Shown: positions 1-12,493 of the stretch, in pieces
Numbering within the stretch: the stretch's first letter is position 1
Layout: each line of letters starts with the position of its first letter
Assembly (NCBI RefSeq): GCF_007565055.1
Contig: NC_044554.1
Location: 137,763,463-137,827,462, forward strand
Reading direction: 5' to 3'
Source: Rhinopithecus roxellana
Taxonomy: Eukaryota > Chordata > Mammalia > Primates > Cercopithecidae
DNA: 64,000 nt
Notes under the pieces: model-generated
Database searches by the model: none
What the model saw: only the letters and a program-made list of their open reading frames with translations
What the model was told of the DNA's origin: nothing
Position numbers and translations under genes: made by a program

Positions 1-1039
1 TTGAAGGGTAGTAGGGAGGCAGGTAACTTATCTCAGAAAATGATTTCAAGATTTAAGATCCCAATAGAACAATGGAAGAAAAGAAAAGATGACACTAACG
101 AATCATTACAGCTAATTGTTCGTTTTACGTTTATTCCTGACATTCTTTTAGAGTTACAAAGTATTCCTTTGATTAGGAGTTGTTGCTTTATGCTTCGCAT
201 TGCTGCTGTTTCCATTAAACATACACAAAATGCTTTAGTTCCCTCTCTGTGAAGAGCTGATTTTCTCCAACAAGGTTATTCTATAAATAGTCAGTGAATC
301 TTCTTGGCCTGTCCTTAGGCATTTTTTCTCTCTCCTCTGTCCCTGAAGATTGAATACAAACTCTCTGAGCTGATGAAGGACACACCTGGAGATAGACCGC
401 TTTAGTGATGTGTGCATGGTAAATTCCACAGCACACGTGGTTGTCATAGCTAAATTGCATTTAAGAATTATATATACAAACAATGTTTCACTGAGAAAAA
501 GGAATTTAAAAACAATATTTTATCAATTCAGATGTTTATAAACTTGATAACTGAATTTTCCTTTTCATGAAAAATACAGAATTTATGTCGTTGGGAACAT
601 TGCCCATCATGAGATAACTGGAATCTCTGATTCTATATTTTGGATGACAGTAATCCAATTGATTTGTTTTTAAAAATCAAATGGATTATTTTATGTTGTA
701 TATTAATTCAAAACAACCAATATTATTTTGCTGTTCTGGTGCAGCAGAGATCAATCTTAGGGCACAATCTTCCTTTGAAGAAACCATTTTCCTTTTAATG
801 ATTAGCAGATACAGTCCTCCATCTAGTCATATCACTATTTTCTTTGAAATTTTTCAATGTTTCTTATCACCTACAGACTAGTAGGGTCTCCTTACTGTAA
901 ATCATAGGGCCCCTCTCAATTAAGTCCCTAGAATTCTGCATATATGCAAACTAGGCTCCTGCCACCAGAATTTCTCATTATCTCTGAACATACAGGACTA
1001 CATTGCATTTATTTTTGTCTCTCTGGGGCATCTTTCTCC
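1..1039. other. No recognisable feature
   Basis: AT-rich single-copy-like sequence. The open frames are short, lack coding character and match no family I recognise. No splice-flanked exon pattern is visible. Confidence 0.5.
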
Positions 1040-1215
1040 TTTTCTGAAAACCTGCCTAAGCCCAGCTCACATGTCACATCTTCTGTGAAATAGTGTGCCC
1101 TCTTTTTCTCTCCTAAGGAAGGCAACCAATTTTTTCTCTGCTCCTATAGCACTTTGCATTTATCTAATATAACATCGATCATTAAGCACACTGTGATGTG
1201 TTTTAGAGCTCTATC
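1040..1215 (+). mobile_element. L2 LINE fragment (3' region)
   Basis: The string around 1065-1090 (agctcacatgtcacatcttc) and the later 'ctcctatagcactttgcatt' follow the order of the L2 3' region: a 'caaatgtcacctcctc' block, then 'agcacttt' and a string of pyrimidine-rich words. Divergence is high, as expected for a repeat that predates placental radiation. Boundaries are approximate. Confidence 0.6.
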
Positions 1216-1253
1216 TTCCATGTATGATATACTTATTGAAGTCAGATTTATGT

Positions 1254-2367
1254 CTTTTATTAAAACTTTTTTATTTTTTATTACACTTTAAGTACATGTG
1301 CAGAAAATGCAGGTGTGTTACACAGAGTATACACGTGCCATGGTGGTTTGCTGCACCTATCAACCCGACATCTACATTAGGTATTTCTCCTAATGCTATC
1401 CATCCCCTAGACCCCCACCTCCGCCACCCACCCTGACAGGCCCTGGTGTGTGATGATCCCCTCCCTCTGTCCATGGGTTCTCATTGTTCAACTGCCACTT
1501 ATGAGTGAGAACATGCAGTGTTTGGTTTTCTGTTCCTGTGTTAGTTTGCTGAGAATGATGGTTTCCAGCTTCATCCATGTCCCTGCAAAGGACATAAATC
1601 TGTTTTTATGACTGCATAGTATTCGATGGTGTATATGTGCCACATTTTCTCTATCCAGTATATCATTGATGGACTTCTGGGTTGGATCCAAGTCTTTGCT
1701 TTCGTGAATAGTGCTGCAATAAACACACATGTGGATGTATCTTTATAGAATGATTTATAATCCTTTGGGTATATACCCAGTAATGGGATTGTTGGGTCAA
1801 ATGGTATTTCTGGTTCTAGATCCTTGAGAAATCGCCACACTATCTTCCATAATGGTTGAACTAGTTTACAGTCCCACCAACAGTGTAAAAGTATTCCTAT
1901 TTCTCCACATCCTCTCCAGCATCTGTTTTTTCCTGACTTTTTAATGATTGCCATTCTAACTGGCATGAGATGGTATCTCATTTTGGTTTTGATTTACATT
2001 TCTCTAATGACCAGTGATGATGAGTTTTTTTTTCATGTCTGTTGGCCACATAAATATCTTCTTTTGAGAAGTGTCTGTTCATATCCTTTGCCCACTTTTT
2101 GAAGGGTTTTTTTTTTTCTTGTAAATTTGTTTAAGTTCCTTGTAGATTCTGGGTATTAGCCCTTTTTCAGATGGATAGATTACAAAACTTTTCTACTATT
2201 CTGTAGGTTGCCTGTTCACTCTGATGATAGTTTCTTTTGCTGTGCAGAAGTTCTTTAGTTTAATTAGACTCCATTTGTCAATTTTGGCTTTTGTTGTCAT
2301 TGCTTTTTGTTGTTTTAGTCATGAAGTCTTTGCCCATGCCTATATCCTGAATGGTATTGCCTAGAGA
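1254..2367 (-). mobile_element. 5'-truncated primate L1 (3' end, antisense)
   Basis: Antisense L1 running from a T-rich tail at 1254 through the 3' UTR into the last part of ORF2. The longest ORF2 remnant is minus 1571-1981. It keeps the Cys-rich segment (CWRGCGEIG, then CWWDC) followed by the conserved LLGIYPKDYK block. A second piece, minus 2278-2367, carries IQDIGMGKDF. The element is therefore cut at its 5' side inside ORF2 and broken by frameshifts. A 10-bp direct repeat, agatttatgt, flanks it at 1244-1253 and 2368-2377 and is a good candidate TSD. The 3' UTR resembles mid-age L1PA (about L1PA7-8) by memory of the family. Confidence 0.9.
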
Positions 2368-2589
2368 AGATTTATGTATTGTTAATTTTAAATCACTGGT
2401 ACCTAGGAGAATCCCCAGTGCACACGAAGCAATCAACGCGTGTTTGCCAAATATCGAATGAACTGTTACAGGCATAAGGTGCAGAAGATCCTAGGGGTGA
2501 TGACTAGTCTGAGGGGCAGGTGATTCATGGAGTTAAGTTAGCTTAAGAGTCCTGGATCCACAACTAGCTGATTTCTAAAGTGTGTATTA

Positions 2590-2695
2590 TATCAGAGTCA
2601 CCTAGTGATTCAGAATCAGGTGTATGGTTAAGCAAATGCATCTGCTTTTTACATAAACACTCCAGTTGATTCTGACACCAAGGCTTGGGTATTAA
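2590..2695 (-). mobile_element. MER5-like hAT DNA transposon fragment
   Basis: Contains the characteristic order 'atctgctttttacataaaca', 'ctccagttgattctgacacc', preceded by 'cagagtcacctagtgattca'. This resembles antisense MER5A/B. It is short and diverged, and no terminal inverted repeats survive clearly. Confidence 0.45.
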
Positions 2696-2777
2696 GACAT
2701 ATGACTATCTAAGAGCATTTCACATGAACCTGTTGAGACTCAGAAAATATTCCAAAATAAGAGCCTCAGAAACAGCC

Positions 2778-3376
2778 TGAAAAGTAAGTTTTTTCTGACC
2801 TTTACCTGCCCTCCTGTCTCTCAGTCCCATTCTCCCCGAGGACTAGCCATAAAAATTAAAATACCTCTTCCCTAGGGTAAGTCATTATAGAAACTAGAAT
2901 CTCTTTTCACCAAAGTCAGCCATAAATACTAAAAATATTACTCTGACTCCCTACCCCCCTTTCTGTGTAAAAGCTGGCCATAAAGAAATTATCTGACCAA
3001 CTTTGTTTGCATATAGGTCATAAAATCCCCATTCCAGAGAGGGTCCTGACCCATACTCAGAAGGAAAAAATACAGACACAAGAGAGGAAAAGAAGAATTT
3101 AGACAGACAGGCCTTGCTGTGTTTCCCCATTCCATCTGTTAACATCAGATCATATTCTTTTTGTTGAATCATATTTCTACATGACTGTCCATATATTGTT
3201 AAACCTAAATGTAAAAATACACAATTTTCCTTCTATCATTGGGTCCTCATTCTAAAGGCTCCGTGTCATGTAAAACTATGATCAAATAAATTTGTATGCC
3301 TCTTCTATTCTCTCTCTTGTCAACAATTTTTAGCACACTTCAGAGAACAAAGAAAAGGTTTTCCCTTGGCCCCAAC
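2778..3376 (+). mobile_element. Solo ERV1-type LTR (MER4/MER51-like)
   Basis: A roughly 600-bp block with LTR architecture. It ends in a polyadenylation signal (AATAAA at 3285-3290) followed by 'tttgtatgcctcttctattc', an arrangement typical of the MER4/MER51 group. Repeated 'agccataaa' words precede it in the U3-like part. No internal gag, pol or env sequence adjoins it, so it is probably a solo LTR. The exact subfamily and ends are not certain. Confidence 0.6.
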
Positions 3377-3499
3377 ACATCAAAAAAAAAAAGGCATTCT
3401 AACATAAAAAATTATAAACAGAGTAATTCCTAAAACTGGAAATATTTGACATTAAATGCCTATTCCACTTTTGTTGACGGACATTTCCTGGGGTTAGCT

Positions 3500-3850
3500 G
3501 AAGATGGGTTTTTTTGTCACACAACCACCAAAGATTAGGCTCGCAGACAATTTGAAAGGTAAGTCTGGGTTTTATTGAGTGAAAAAGTAAGAAAAGGGGA
3601 AACAGGAACTCTTAGCAAAGTGAGAGTTCCTGATAGAGTGCTTCTCGCCTCGCAGATTGAATGCCAGGTTCCATGCAGGAAGAGGAAGAGCCAGGCTCCT
3701 TTCCCCTGCAAAGTGCGCAGACTTCCGTGGCTCCACTCCAGCCTGCGTTCCTCCCAGTGTGCAGGTCGGGTGGAGTTTCCCTGGGGACCCGTTCCCACCT
3801 GGCTGTCTCACTTTGTTTTACGCACATGCAGTATATAAGTCACGCTTATT
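3500..3850 (-). mobile_element. ERV1-type LTR, 3' part (antisense)
   Basis: Read on the minus strand, a GC-richer U3-like stretch leads to AATAAA (complement at 3571-3576), then 'acccagacttacctttcaaa' and a 'gagcctaatctttggtggtt' U5-like tail. That is normal LTR order. Several overlapping open frames on both strands over 3535-3887 are by-products of the GC-rich U3 and are not genes. The left edge is near 3500 and the U3 end is not clear. Confidence 0.55.
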
Positions 3851-6354
3851 ATCAAGCATAACATGTAATCTGCCTCCAATTTGTTAAAGTCTTGTCTATC
3901 AATTCAGGGAGCAGTTTTTAAGGGCAAAAAGTGATCGTCTCAGATAGCACACTGCCTCCTGTCAAGGTCAGAAGAGTACCCATTAAAATGATCTTTGTAG
4001 CTTCCAAGCAAGTCAGAACAAGGGAACCCTAGAGTTCCTGCAGTGAGAATCTTAGTATTCTTTGTATTTGAGAGAATCAGAGTGAAGAGTCTATGGAATG
4101 AGTATCAAGTATAGAAAACCACTGCAGTGGTCACATCACGGACTGATGTCTCTGCAGACTGGTAAATAAACACAGGGCACCAAAAAGCTGGCACAATTAC
4201 TAGCTAAATTTCAAATTTTGAAATAACCTAATTGGTTAAGCTAAGCTTGCTGAAGAGTTAGCACACTGGTATTTATATATTTCAGCTGATCTTTTTCTAA
4301 AATTGCTTTTTGCTAGTGAGTTCCAAGGATCCCCAAGGTGAGGTTCCATGGAAAGGCGGGATGGAGTGGTGTGAAGGAGATGCTGAGTGTGCTTGTCTCC
4401 CATCTCCACTATCTAAAATTCTGTGGGGATTAGAACTGTACCTGATCTTGAAGCCACAAACACAGTATATGGTGTTGAGCCCTGCATAGTCATAGCCTAC
4501 ACCAGCTTATCTGCAGGAATGAGCTGATACATTCAAACTTGTGATTCTAACTCCCTCTCAGATTTCAATATCAGTTCTCAAATATAAAAGTAACATGTCT
4601 CTGATATATACTTCCTTTGATTGGTTCTGATGTCCTGACTTGCCTTAACTCTTTCTATCACCCTTAAACTGCTGGACAGTGCTACCTGTATATCCCCATC
4701 CCAATCCCAATCACTGGCCAAAATTCCTGTCTGGTGGGCAGATTACCTAGACAAAGATGCCACTGCCTCTCACATTGTGCCAGCTAGACTTCTTACATTA
4801 CTAAACCCAAGTGAAGCATACGACTCTATTATTTAGCCACCATTACCCACTCCATGACTTTTTGCTCTAAGCCCTTCAGATAATATGCAGGTAATTATTC
4901 ACTGCAAGACTCAGCTCTGCGGCTAGATTTATTTTCTTGCCTCCATCAAGCTGCATCTTATTTTCCTCCTTTTTAAAAATCACCCTGAGATCTCAGCATG
5001 TTTTACTACTAAGCTTGTACGTGCTACAACGTGATTATGTCCTGATTATGTCATGAACTTACTGGGGAAGTAATGCATTAACTGTTGCTGAGAGTCTAAA
5101 AGTCTAACTTTTGCTAAAAAAACAAATAGTCACATCATTTAAGTACAGAATCACTGAAGACCCCAGAGTTGCCCTGGCTGATCTTCTGGCACATTTACTT
5201 ATAAAGGCAGTATTTACTTGTATATTAAAAACATTCTTTCTTCTGTCTTTTAGAAATTCATAGATTATTTTCCAAAAAAATTAGAAGTAGAATAGAGAAG
5301 AAAGTCTTCTCTATTCCCTTCTCTACTCTCTTCATGAGGGAGGAAGCATCATTCTTAAGAGAAAACATCTGGGAATTGATAGAATTCTATCAATAAAGGG
5401 GAATTGTCAACATTTTGACTGGGTATTGTTGTTTTATATTTTTAAAGTTTTACTTATTTATATCTTTCTCATATAACTTGTTAGTAGCAATGGTTAAATT
5501 TTTAATATTATTGGACTGAATAGGAGACAAATTAGAGAGAAGAAAATGATAGAAATGGAAAGGCAGAGAAGCAAGAAACAATGTCAAAACTGTAAATAAA
5601 TTTCTTCCTAATAACATTCTCCAAAATGCTGTGAAATCTCATAAACCATATAGCCTAGGGGTCAGTGGACCCCCGATTCTCCAAAAATGTGATATGTCTC
5701 CACTTTATAGATTTCATGAAATAATGTGTGAAAAGCAGCCCTGAAAAAAAGCAGACAGAGGAACTTTATTTGCTTTCCATCTTTACCCTACTTTCATGGT
5801 CCTCTGCAGACTAGTAATACAAAATACTATAACCTCCCCATCTGCCCTGCTCACAGAGCTATAATACTAAAGAATAAGTGGATATATAAATTAATGCTAT
5901 AAAACATCCATTTCTATTTATTAATTTCACTAAAATTTGACAATTATGCCAGTAATTTGCTGAAGAGGAAAAAGATCTTTAGTAACTTACCTGAGTGGAG
6001 ACTTAGAACTAAATCCAATGCTACGAATTAAACATAGTTTTGATATCTTAACCAAGTTACTTCTCCATCATAGTTATTAAATATATATCTAAGTGCTCCT
6101 TTAGTGATGAAAATATAAACAAAGAAAATGAAATATCTTCAGTTTTTATTAGAAAGTAATGTGAAAATTGTTTCCAAATGTGTTACTAAGGAAAAATATA
6201 GAGTTGCATAATTTAGTAACAGCAGTAGTAGCAAGTCAGTAATTACAGTGATAAATATTATGTCCTAAACAGAATAGGGTCACATAAAACCTCAAAACCA
6301 AATATCAATCTTATATGTTGAACCTTATTAACAAGGGTAATTGTTAATCGATGT
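3851..6354. other. Unassigned AT-rich sequence
   Basis: No repeat family or gene could be named with confidence. It contains two short inverted repeats: a palindrome at 5375-5394 and an 11-bp stem with a 3-nt loop at 5291-5315. No long open frame is present. Confidence 0.45.
5375..5394. repeat. Perfect 20-bp palindrome
   Basis: attgatagaattctatcaat equals its own reverse complement across 20 bases, with an EcoRI-type GAATTC core. About 60 bases upstream lies another hairpin, aatagagaaga/tcttctctatt (5291-5315). No functional role is evident. Confidence 0.9.
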
Positions 6355-6445
6355 CTATTAAGCACTATGTGCCATTCACTGGAGTAAGCACTCTAATTGT
6401 TTTATTTCATTAATTTCTCGCAAAATCTTACAAGGTTGATTCTAG
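6355..6445 (-). mobile_element. MIR SINE fragment (antisense)
   Basis: 'agcactatgtgccattcact' followed by 'taagcactctaattgtttta' and 'tcattaatttctcgcaaaat' reproduces the reverse complement of the MIR 3' core (cactatgtgccaggcact ... tcatttaatcctcac). Only the 3' half is recognisable. Confidence 0.65.
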
Positions 6446-8426
6446 AAGGGAAGAGTTAATAGCTACATATGTGGCTTTCCCTCTAGCTTTTGGGATGCCC
6501 AAGAATTTGGCCTTTGATCAAGTTTCCTAGCAATATATTCCACAAAATGTACAGAAAAATGGGATGTAAGAGAGAAGATAAGTGAAAATCTAGCTAAGAA
6601 CTCTGTATTGGACCAAGCACCTACTTTATTGTCTCAAGCAAGTAATGAATATATTGATAAAGAGCAACTTCTCTGAAGATTGGTGTCAATTATCAGCACC
6701 TAAGGTAACTGTGTGCCTAACTAAATAAAAAAGCTAAAGGGATTGCTGCGCTAATTGCCCTCATAAGCCAAGGTTGCCCAGCACCACCTCTCATGATTAC
6801 ATAGTTCCAAAAGTGAAATGACTGGCACATAAAAGCAGTACATGGCCACAAAGAATACATGGCCTCTGCTATGTTGTTGCTATGCATGCTCTGTGATTTC
6901 CTTCCTGTCCTTCCTTAAACCTAAAAATGTTGATACTGGTTAAAAGATATTGAGTCTCACGACCTTCATGGTCAAGTCAAACCTTAGACCATTACTGTTA
7001 GTACAACAGACCAGATTTGCAAGGACTATTTGCTATCTCTATTTTGCATATAAGAAAATGTAGGCTTAGAGAATAAGCTCTAAGCATCTGAACCAGTTGT
7101 GGAATTGTCTGACATCAAGGAATGTGCTTTTAAGTAATGTCACATATTTTATCTATTTTGCTTCCTGCCAACTTCCCAAGTCCAGTTATGGGATGCCTGA
7201 CTTGTTTACTGATGACATCATCTATAACTCCATTTCGATAGCTGACATATAACCGAATTAAATGTATTCTCAGAGGATGAAAAATATTACTGTACTGCAG
7301 AATATCTATCTAATATCCAAAGCATCTACCCTCCAGGTCTCTCTGATTTCTTTGCTTCCGTTACTCAAAATATCCCTGAAGTCCCTGAATCTCTCCTCCG
7401 GAACTTAGGAGAGGATAATAACTCTTTTCTCAACTTATTTACATATGCAACTGTAAGTCTTTTGCTGATCTCTTCTAAAATGCATCCAAACCTCAGGTTC
7501 TTATTTTTCAATTTCTTATTTAATGTCAGTATAATTTATTCGCCTGAATATTCTTTACGCGACTGTTCTCATCAATGTTAGCAAAGACTACAACTACCTA
7601 AAGGGTAGGGACTATGTCTGCCAATATCTTCTATGTGCCCAGAAATCATAGTTGCCTAACAGTAATAAATATTATAATAAAACAATCATTAATTCACATA
7701 TGTGGTATGCAGAGCTTTTTATATAAATAAATAGGGATCTACTAAATTCACTTACATTGACATTTTTATAGGATACCTAAATAAAAAGTTGAAATTTATA
7801 AACCTGAATTTATGTTGGAGGTTGCATGAAGAGAAATTTCATCTGTGTTACAATTCTGTGTTAGCCTTAGGTATAGAAAACCTTATTCCCTTTTGCTATT
7901 ACTTTTAAAGAAGACATAAATTTAACCACAAAACCTGCACAAACTTAATCATGAGGAGAAAATGAGTAAGTTTATCTTCTACCTTAACTTTGAAATAAAA
8001 ATAACACAATGACCTAGCTCTGCTTTTTATAAAGTCATATGGAAAATATCCACCTTTCATTTTTGTGTACCCAATTTATAACTTGCCTTTGTATTTTACT
8101 GTATTAACCTTTTAGAGTTCTTCTACCGTACAAATTCCAGAAGCACAATTATAAGTAGATTTTACATCTAAATAAATCATATTTGGTTTCTGTACCCACG
8201 CACCTAGTCAATAATGACAGGACACTTTCTAGAGATACTTGCAAATATAGGAAACTTTTGAAGGATAAATATTACAGAAGTAAAGATTTTTTCCTAACAA
8301 AAATTACTATTTTTTTCAAAAAAATAAGGCAATGTAGACTCATTGTTATCTATTGTACCCACTTCCTTGTTCAATGATTTTACTAACTTACCTAAAAATT
8401 CAATTGTCTTTCCCTAATTTATTATA
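6446..8426. other. Unassigned AT-rich sequence
   Basis: No gene seen. A weak antisense MIR-like stretch may lie at about 7030-7110 ('ctattttgcatataagaaaa', 'taggcttagagaataagctc'), but it is too diverged to call. Confidence 0.4.
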
Positions 8427-8435
8427 CCATTGTTC

Positions 8436-8790
8436 ATTTTTTCTTTTCTTTTCTTTTTTTCTTTTTTGTTGTTATTTGTTTGTTTTTGGCAGAGTCTCGC
8501 TCTGTTGCCCAGACTCCCAGGCTGGAGTGCAGTAGCCCTATCTTAGCTCACTGCAACCTACGCAGCCTCCCGGGTTCAAGGGATTCTCATGCCTTAGCCT
8601 TCCAAGAGGCTTGGATTTCAGGTGTGTGCCACCACACCTGGATAATTTTTTGGTTTTGTTTTTGGGGGGGTGAGGAGGAAGAGACGGGTTTTGCTATGCT
8701 GACCAGGCTGGTCTCAAACTCCTGGCCTCAAGTGACTACCTCAGTCTCCCAAAGCACTGTGATTACAGGCCTGAGGTACCACACCCGGCC
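8436..8790 (-). mobile_element. Alu (antisense, diverged)
   Basis: T-rich head, then 'gagtctcgctctgttgccca', 'ggctggagtgcagtagccct', the A-rich linker complement and 'ggcctgaggtaccacacccg', in full antisense Alu order. A 9-bp direct repeat, ccattgttc, flanks it (8427-8435 and 8791-8799). Numerous substitutions suggest an older Alu (J or old S). Confidence 0.92.
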
Positions 8791-9063
8791 CCATTGTTCT
8801 TTTTATGACATCTAACCAAGGGTATATATTTTTTAAAATCTCTTTCAAATAATGGAAGGCATAATTATATTTTAAAGAGTTGGGAGTTTCAATATATTGC
8901 AATATGATCTTCCTGCAAAGCCTACAAAGTTATTATAGTTTCCCTTTGACAGAGGAAAAAAGTCTAACTCTGAAAAGTTAACTTAGTCAATACCAGAACA
9001 TATATTTGAACCAGTCTATCTGGTTTTATTTGTAGTTTATGATATTTTATTTACAATGCTTAA

Positions 9064-9376
9064 TTTTATTTTTATTTTTATTTACTTACTTTTGAGACAA
9101 AGTCTTGCTCTGTTGCCCAGGCTGGAGTACCATGGATTCAATCTCGGCTCCCTGCAGTCCTTGCCTCCCAGGTTCAAGCAATGCTTCAGCCTCAACCTCA
9201 TAAGTAGCTGAAATTACAGCTGCCCACCACCACGGCCAGCTAATTTTTTGTATTTTTAGTAGAGACAGGGTTTTGCCATGTTGGCCAGACTGGTCTCGAA
9301 CTCCCTGACCTCAGGTGATCCACCTGGCTTGACCTCTCAAAGTGCTGGGATTACAGGCATGAGCCACTGCACCCAG
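9064..9376 (-). mobile_element. Alu (antisense) with 14-bp TSD
   Basis: Complete antisense dimer from the T-rich head ('ttgagacaaagtcttgctct') to 'gagccactgcacccag'. A perfect 14-bp TSD, tttacaatgcttaa, is present at 9050-9063 and 9377-9390. The long minus-strand and plus-strand frames overlapping 9278-9579 arise from the Alu and have no independent support. Confidence 0.96.
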
Positions 9377-9464
9377 TTTACAATGCTTAATGTTAAAATT
9401 GTCATTACAAAAGTACTGTATATATACATTGTTAAAAAAATTAACGCCAACAAAATGATACCAC

Positions 9465-9894
9465 TGCTATCGTTTGGAAATGGTTTATTTTCCCCACCAA
9501 ATCTCATGAAGAAATTGGACCATCTGTGTGGCAGTGTTGGGAGGTGGGGCCTAATGGTTGGATCATGGGAATAGATCATTTCTGAATAGATGAATACCCT
9601 CCCTGGGTGGAGTGAGGTGCGAGTGCATCCTTGCTCTGTTAGTTCCCACTAGATCTTGCTACAAAGAGCTTGATACCTCCCTCCTGTCTCTCTCGCTTTC
9701 CTTCTCACTGTGTGATCTCTGTAGATGCCAGCTCCCCTTCTCCTCTTGCCACTAGTGGAAGCAGCCTGAGGCCCTCACCAGATATTCAGTCTCAAAACTT
9801 CCAGCCAGCACAGTTGTGGCCCAATAAGCCCTTTTTCTTTATAAATTAAGCAGCCTTAGGTATTTCTTATAAAGACACAAAATGGACGAAGACA
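9465..9894 (+). mobile_element. MaLR LTR (MST/MLT1-like)
   Basis: Starts 'tgctatcgtttggaaatggt', then 'ccccaccaaatctcatgaag', 'gttgggaggtggggcctaat', and ends with a polyadenylation-like region ('ccaataagccctttttcttt') and 'gtatttcttataaagacaca'. This is the standard order of ERVL-MaLR LTRs. No internal sequence is attached, so it is likely a solo LTR. Confidence 0.8.
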
Positions 9895-10007
9895 GAGCTA
9901 TCACCTGTTTATATTTCAGTATATTTGTTTCCAGTTATATATATTTACATATATACCAATATTTTGGACATAATATGTAATTATGATACTTAGTATTGAC
10001 ATATTTT

Positions 10008-10012
<5 letters not shown>

Positions 10013-10044
<32 letters not shown>
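10013..10044. repeat. (TA)n microsatellite
   Basis: About 16 uninterrupted TA units. The nearby open frame that runs through it is a low-complexity artefact. Confidence 0.95.
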
Positions 10045-10046
<2 letters not shown>

Positions 10047-10419
10047 AAGAGCAAATGTATTATCTATTTTTATATATATCCAAGAGTAAATAAATGTGAT
10101 GTCACATATATTTTAAAAAGATTTTTGCGAATGCAATTTTACATTCTGCTTTTAAATTTACAAGTTAGCGAGCATTTTTGTGCATCATTAAATACTCTTC
10201 GTTCACAACATTTTAAAGGACTGCATAATACTCCCTTGTAATAATTTACAATGTAGTAACTTACAATGTTAACTTTTATAACCACTGTTGTTAAGTATTT
10301 AGATTGTTCAAAAAATGAAATTGGCCAAGTAAATTGTTTTTGAGATTGGCAATGTTTATGGCTTCCCTTTCACTACCACCATCCACCTTTATTCATTCCT
10401 CAGTTCTGAGTAATCTGAA

Positions 10420-10740
10420 TTCCCTGCTCTACCATTCAACTGAAACTGCTCTTGCCAAAGCAATGTATAGCCTTTCTGTTACTAAATCTGATGACTATCT
10501 GTTATGGTTCTTAACTGACTGATTTGCAGGGACTGACACTGTAGATGACTTCCTTCTTCTCTTGTCTTGGCCTATATAATGCCACATTCATTTGTTTTCA
10601 CTCAGTGATTTTTCTTCCTTCCAAAGTTTGGCTTAAAAGCCACCTCCCCAAAGAGGCCCTTCCAAAACACCCACTCTAAGCAAGTTTCCCACTCTTTTAC
10701 ACCCTGAGTACTGTCCACTGAGAGACTGAGCACAGGTTAT
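10420..10740 (+). mobile_element. L2/CR1-type LINE fragment
   Basis: 'ctgaaactgctcttgccaaa' and 'acactgtagatgacttcctt' match the L2 reverse-transcriptase region in order. They are followed by the 3' block 'aaaagccacctccccaaaga' and 'ggcccttccaaaacacccac'. The piece is collapsed by internal deletions and ends near the poly(A) run. Confidence 0.65.
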
Positions 10741-10744
10741 TCTT

Positions 10745-10749
<5 letters not shown>

Positions 10750-10775
<26 letters not shown>
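10750..10775 (+). repeat. Poly(A) run of 26
   Basis: Twenty-six consecutive A residues, with no recognisable young retroelement immediately upstream. It may be an expanded A-rich stretch of the adjoining old LINE. Confidence 0.9.
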
Positions 10776-11849
10776 TTGTCTCTTTATTCAATCGATGGAA
10801 AATAATAAGCTGCAAGAAATATATGTATTTTATGTATCAATGTATACCCATGGTATATCACTATGTCTGACCCTGTGTACTATGGTGAATAGTGAATAGA
10901 AATTTTCTTCCCCTAGTTCCTCATGGAGGATGAGGACTTTCTTTGAAATCTTATCACTGAAGGGCATACAATTGTTGTCTGGTTTGAAATAATGCTATAA
11001 ACTTTGTATAAATTTATGAAAAGGTATTTTAAGGTGGTAGCATCAAAAAGAAAAAAAAAAGTGTGCTTTATAGGAAACAAAGTTATCTCTTCTTACACTC
11101 ATGAAGTCTTTTTTTGAAGAAACCCATTAAAACTCTTTGTCACTAACTATGTATGATTATGAGCCATTTAGTTGACCTGTCTCAGAATGGAGTTTGATCA
11201 GCAATTGTGAAATTCTCAGCAAGACTAATAGTTTTGAGACTCTTCATTAAAAAATAAAATGCTGCTAAGGAAATGTCAAAAATTCTCATGTATTCTTTGG
11301 TTTCACTTTTAAAAGTAGATGATTCTATGGTTCTTGAAAATTTAATTACATATCTCACACAGGACCATTGCTATGACAGTACTTTCACTCTTGAAGATTA
11401 ATTACATTCCTTTAGCTTTGCTCCTTCAGTTAAGAGTTTAGAGTTTCTTGGAGCAAACATTTACTGGAGATTCCACTGTCAGCATTTTTAAACTGTCATC
11501 TTAATTATACATAAAATTTTATATACTTTGTTTCAAGCCATTGTGTAACAAGGTATTCAATGAATACTTCTATAAATCCCTGCATTTTTAGTGTGCTTCT
11601 GAAAGTTCAAGTTTCAATCTTGTCTCCTGATGAGAAAGCATGCTTGATTTTATTCTTAATCTTAGAGAATTGATTGAAGCTAAGTTCTTGGTTTAAAACA
11701 TATTTTAAACTACATATTTGTTTTTCAATGATGAATGAGCGCCACGTTATTTTTTAAAATGCCAACTGTGCAACTCATCATTCATCCAGTGCCTCCCCAG
11801 GTGTCTATTTTCTCCAGTCCACATTGCAAGCAGTATAGATTGCATGCTG
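10776..11849. other. Unassigned AT-rich sequence
   Basis: Nothing recognisable beyond short A-runs (for example at about 11050). No open frame of interest. Confidence 0.45.
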
Positions 11850-12221
11850 TATTGGTCCATTCTCATGCTGCTATAAAGGATTGCCCAAGACAGGGTAATT
11901 TATAAAGGAAAATGGTTTAATTGACTCACAGTTCTGCATGGACAAGGAGGCCTCAGGAAACTTACAATCATGGTGGAAAGGGAAACAAACACATCCTTCT
12001 TCACATGATGGCAGGAAGAAGAATCAGTGACCAGCAAATGAAGAAACTCCCTATAAAACCATCAGATCTTGTGAGAATTCACTCACTATCACCAGAAGAG
12101 AATGGGGAAAACTGCCTCCATGATTCAATTATCTCCACCTGGTCCCTCCCATGGCACATGGAGATTACAGGAACTACAATTCAAGATGAGATTTGGGTGA
12201 GGACACAGCCAAACCATGTCA
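11850..12221 (-). mobile_element. MST/THE1-type MaLR LTR (antisense)
   Basis: Antisense LTR beginning 'tgtattggtccattctcatg' and continuing 'gggtaatttataaaggaaaa', 'aggcctcaggaaacttacaa', 'atcagatcttgtgagaattc' and 'gatgagatttgggtgaggac', ending in ...ccaaaccatgtca. This is the full MST/THE1 order. The 120-codon plus-strand frame over 11921-12283 is simply this LTR read in reverse. Confidence 0.92.
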
Positions 12222-12493
12222 CACACCAAACACAAAACAATCTCTTTATCAAGCTTGTCATCTCAAAACATTGCACAAGCTAGAAGTGGTCCCAGAGGAT
12301 GTTTACTTAACCAAGATTTTTTTTCACATAGTGTTATCATGTTCCTTTCAAAGGCAGTGAAATACTCTCCAAATCACAAAATCTTTGAGATTATTATATT
12401 AAACTATATATTAATGGTCTTAATATTAAACATAATTTTGACATACATGGATTTGTTTGAGAAGACACATGCATACACATCTTAGATGGAGTT

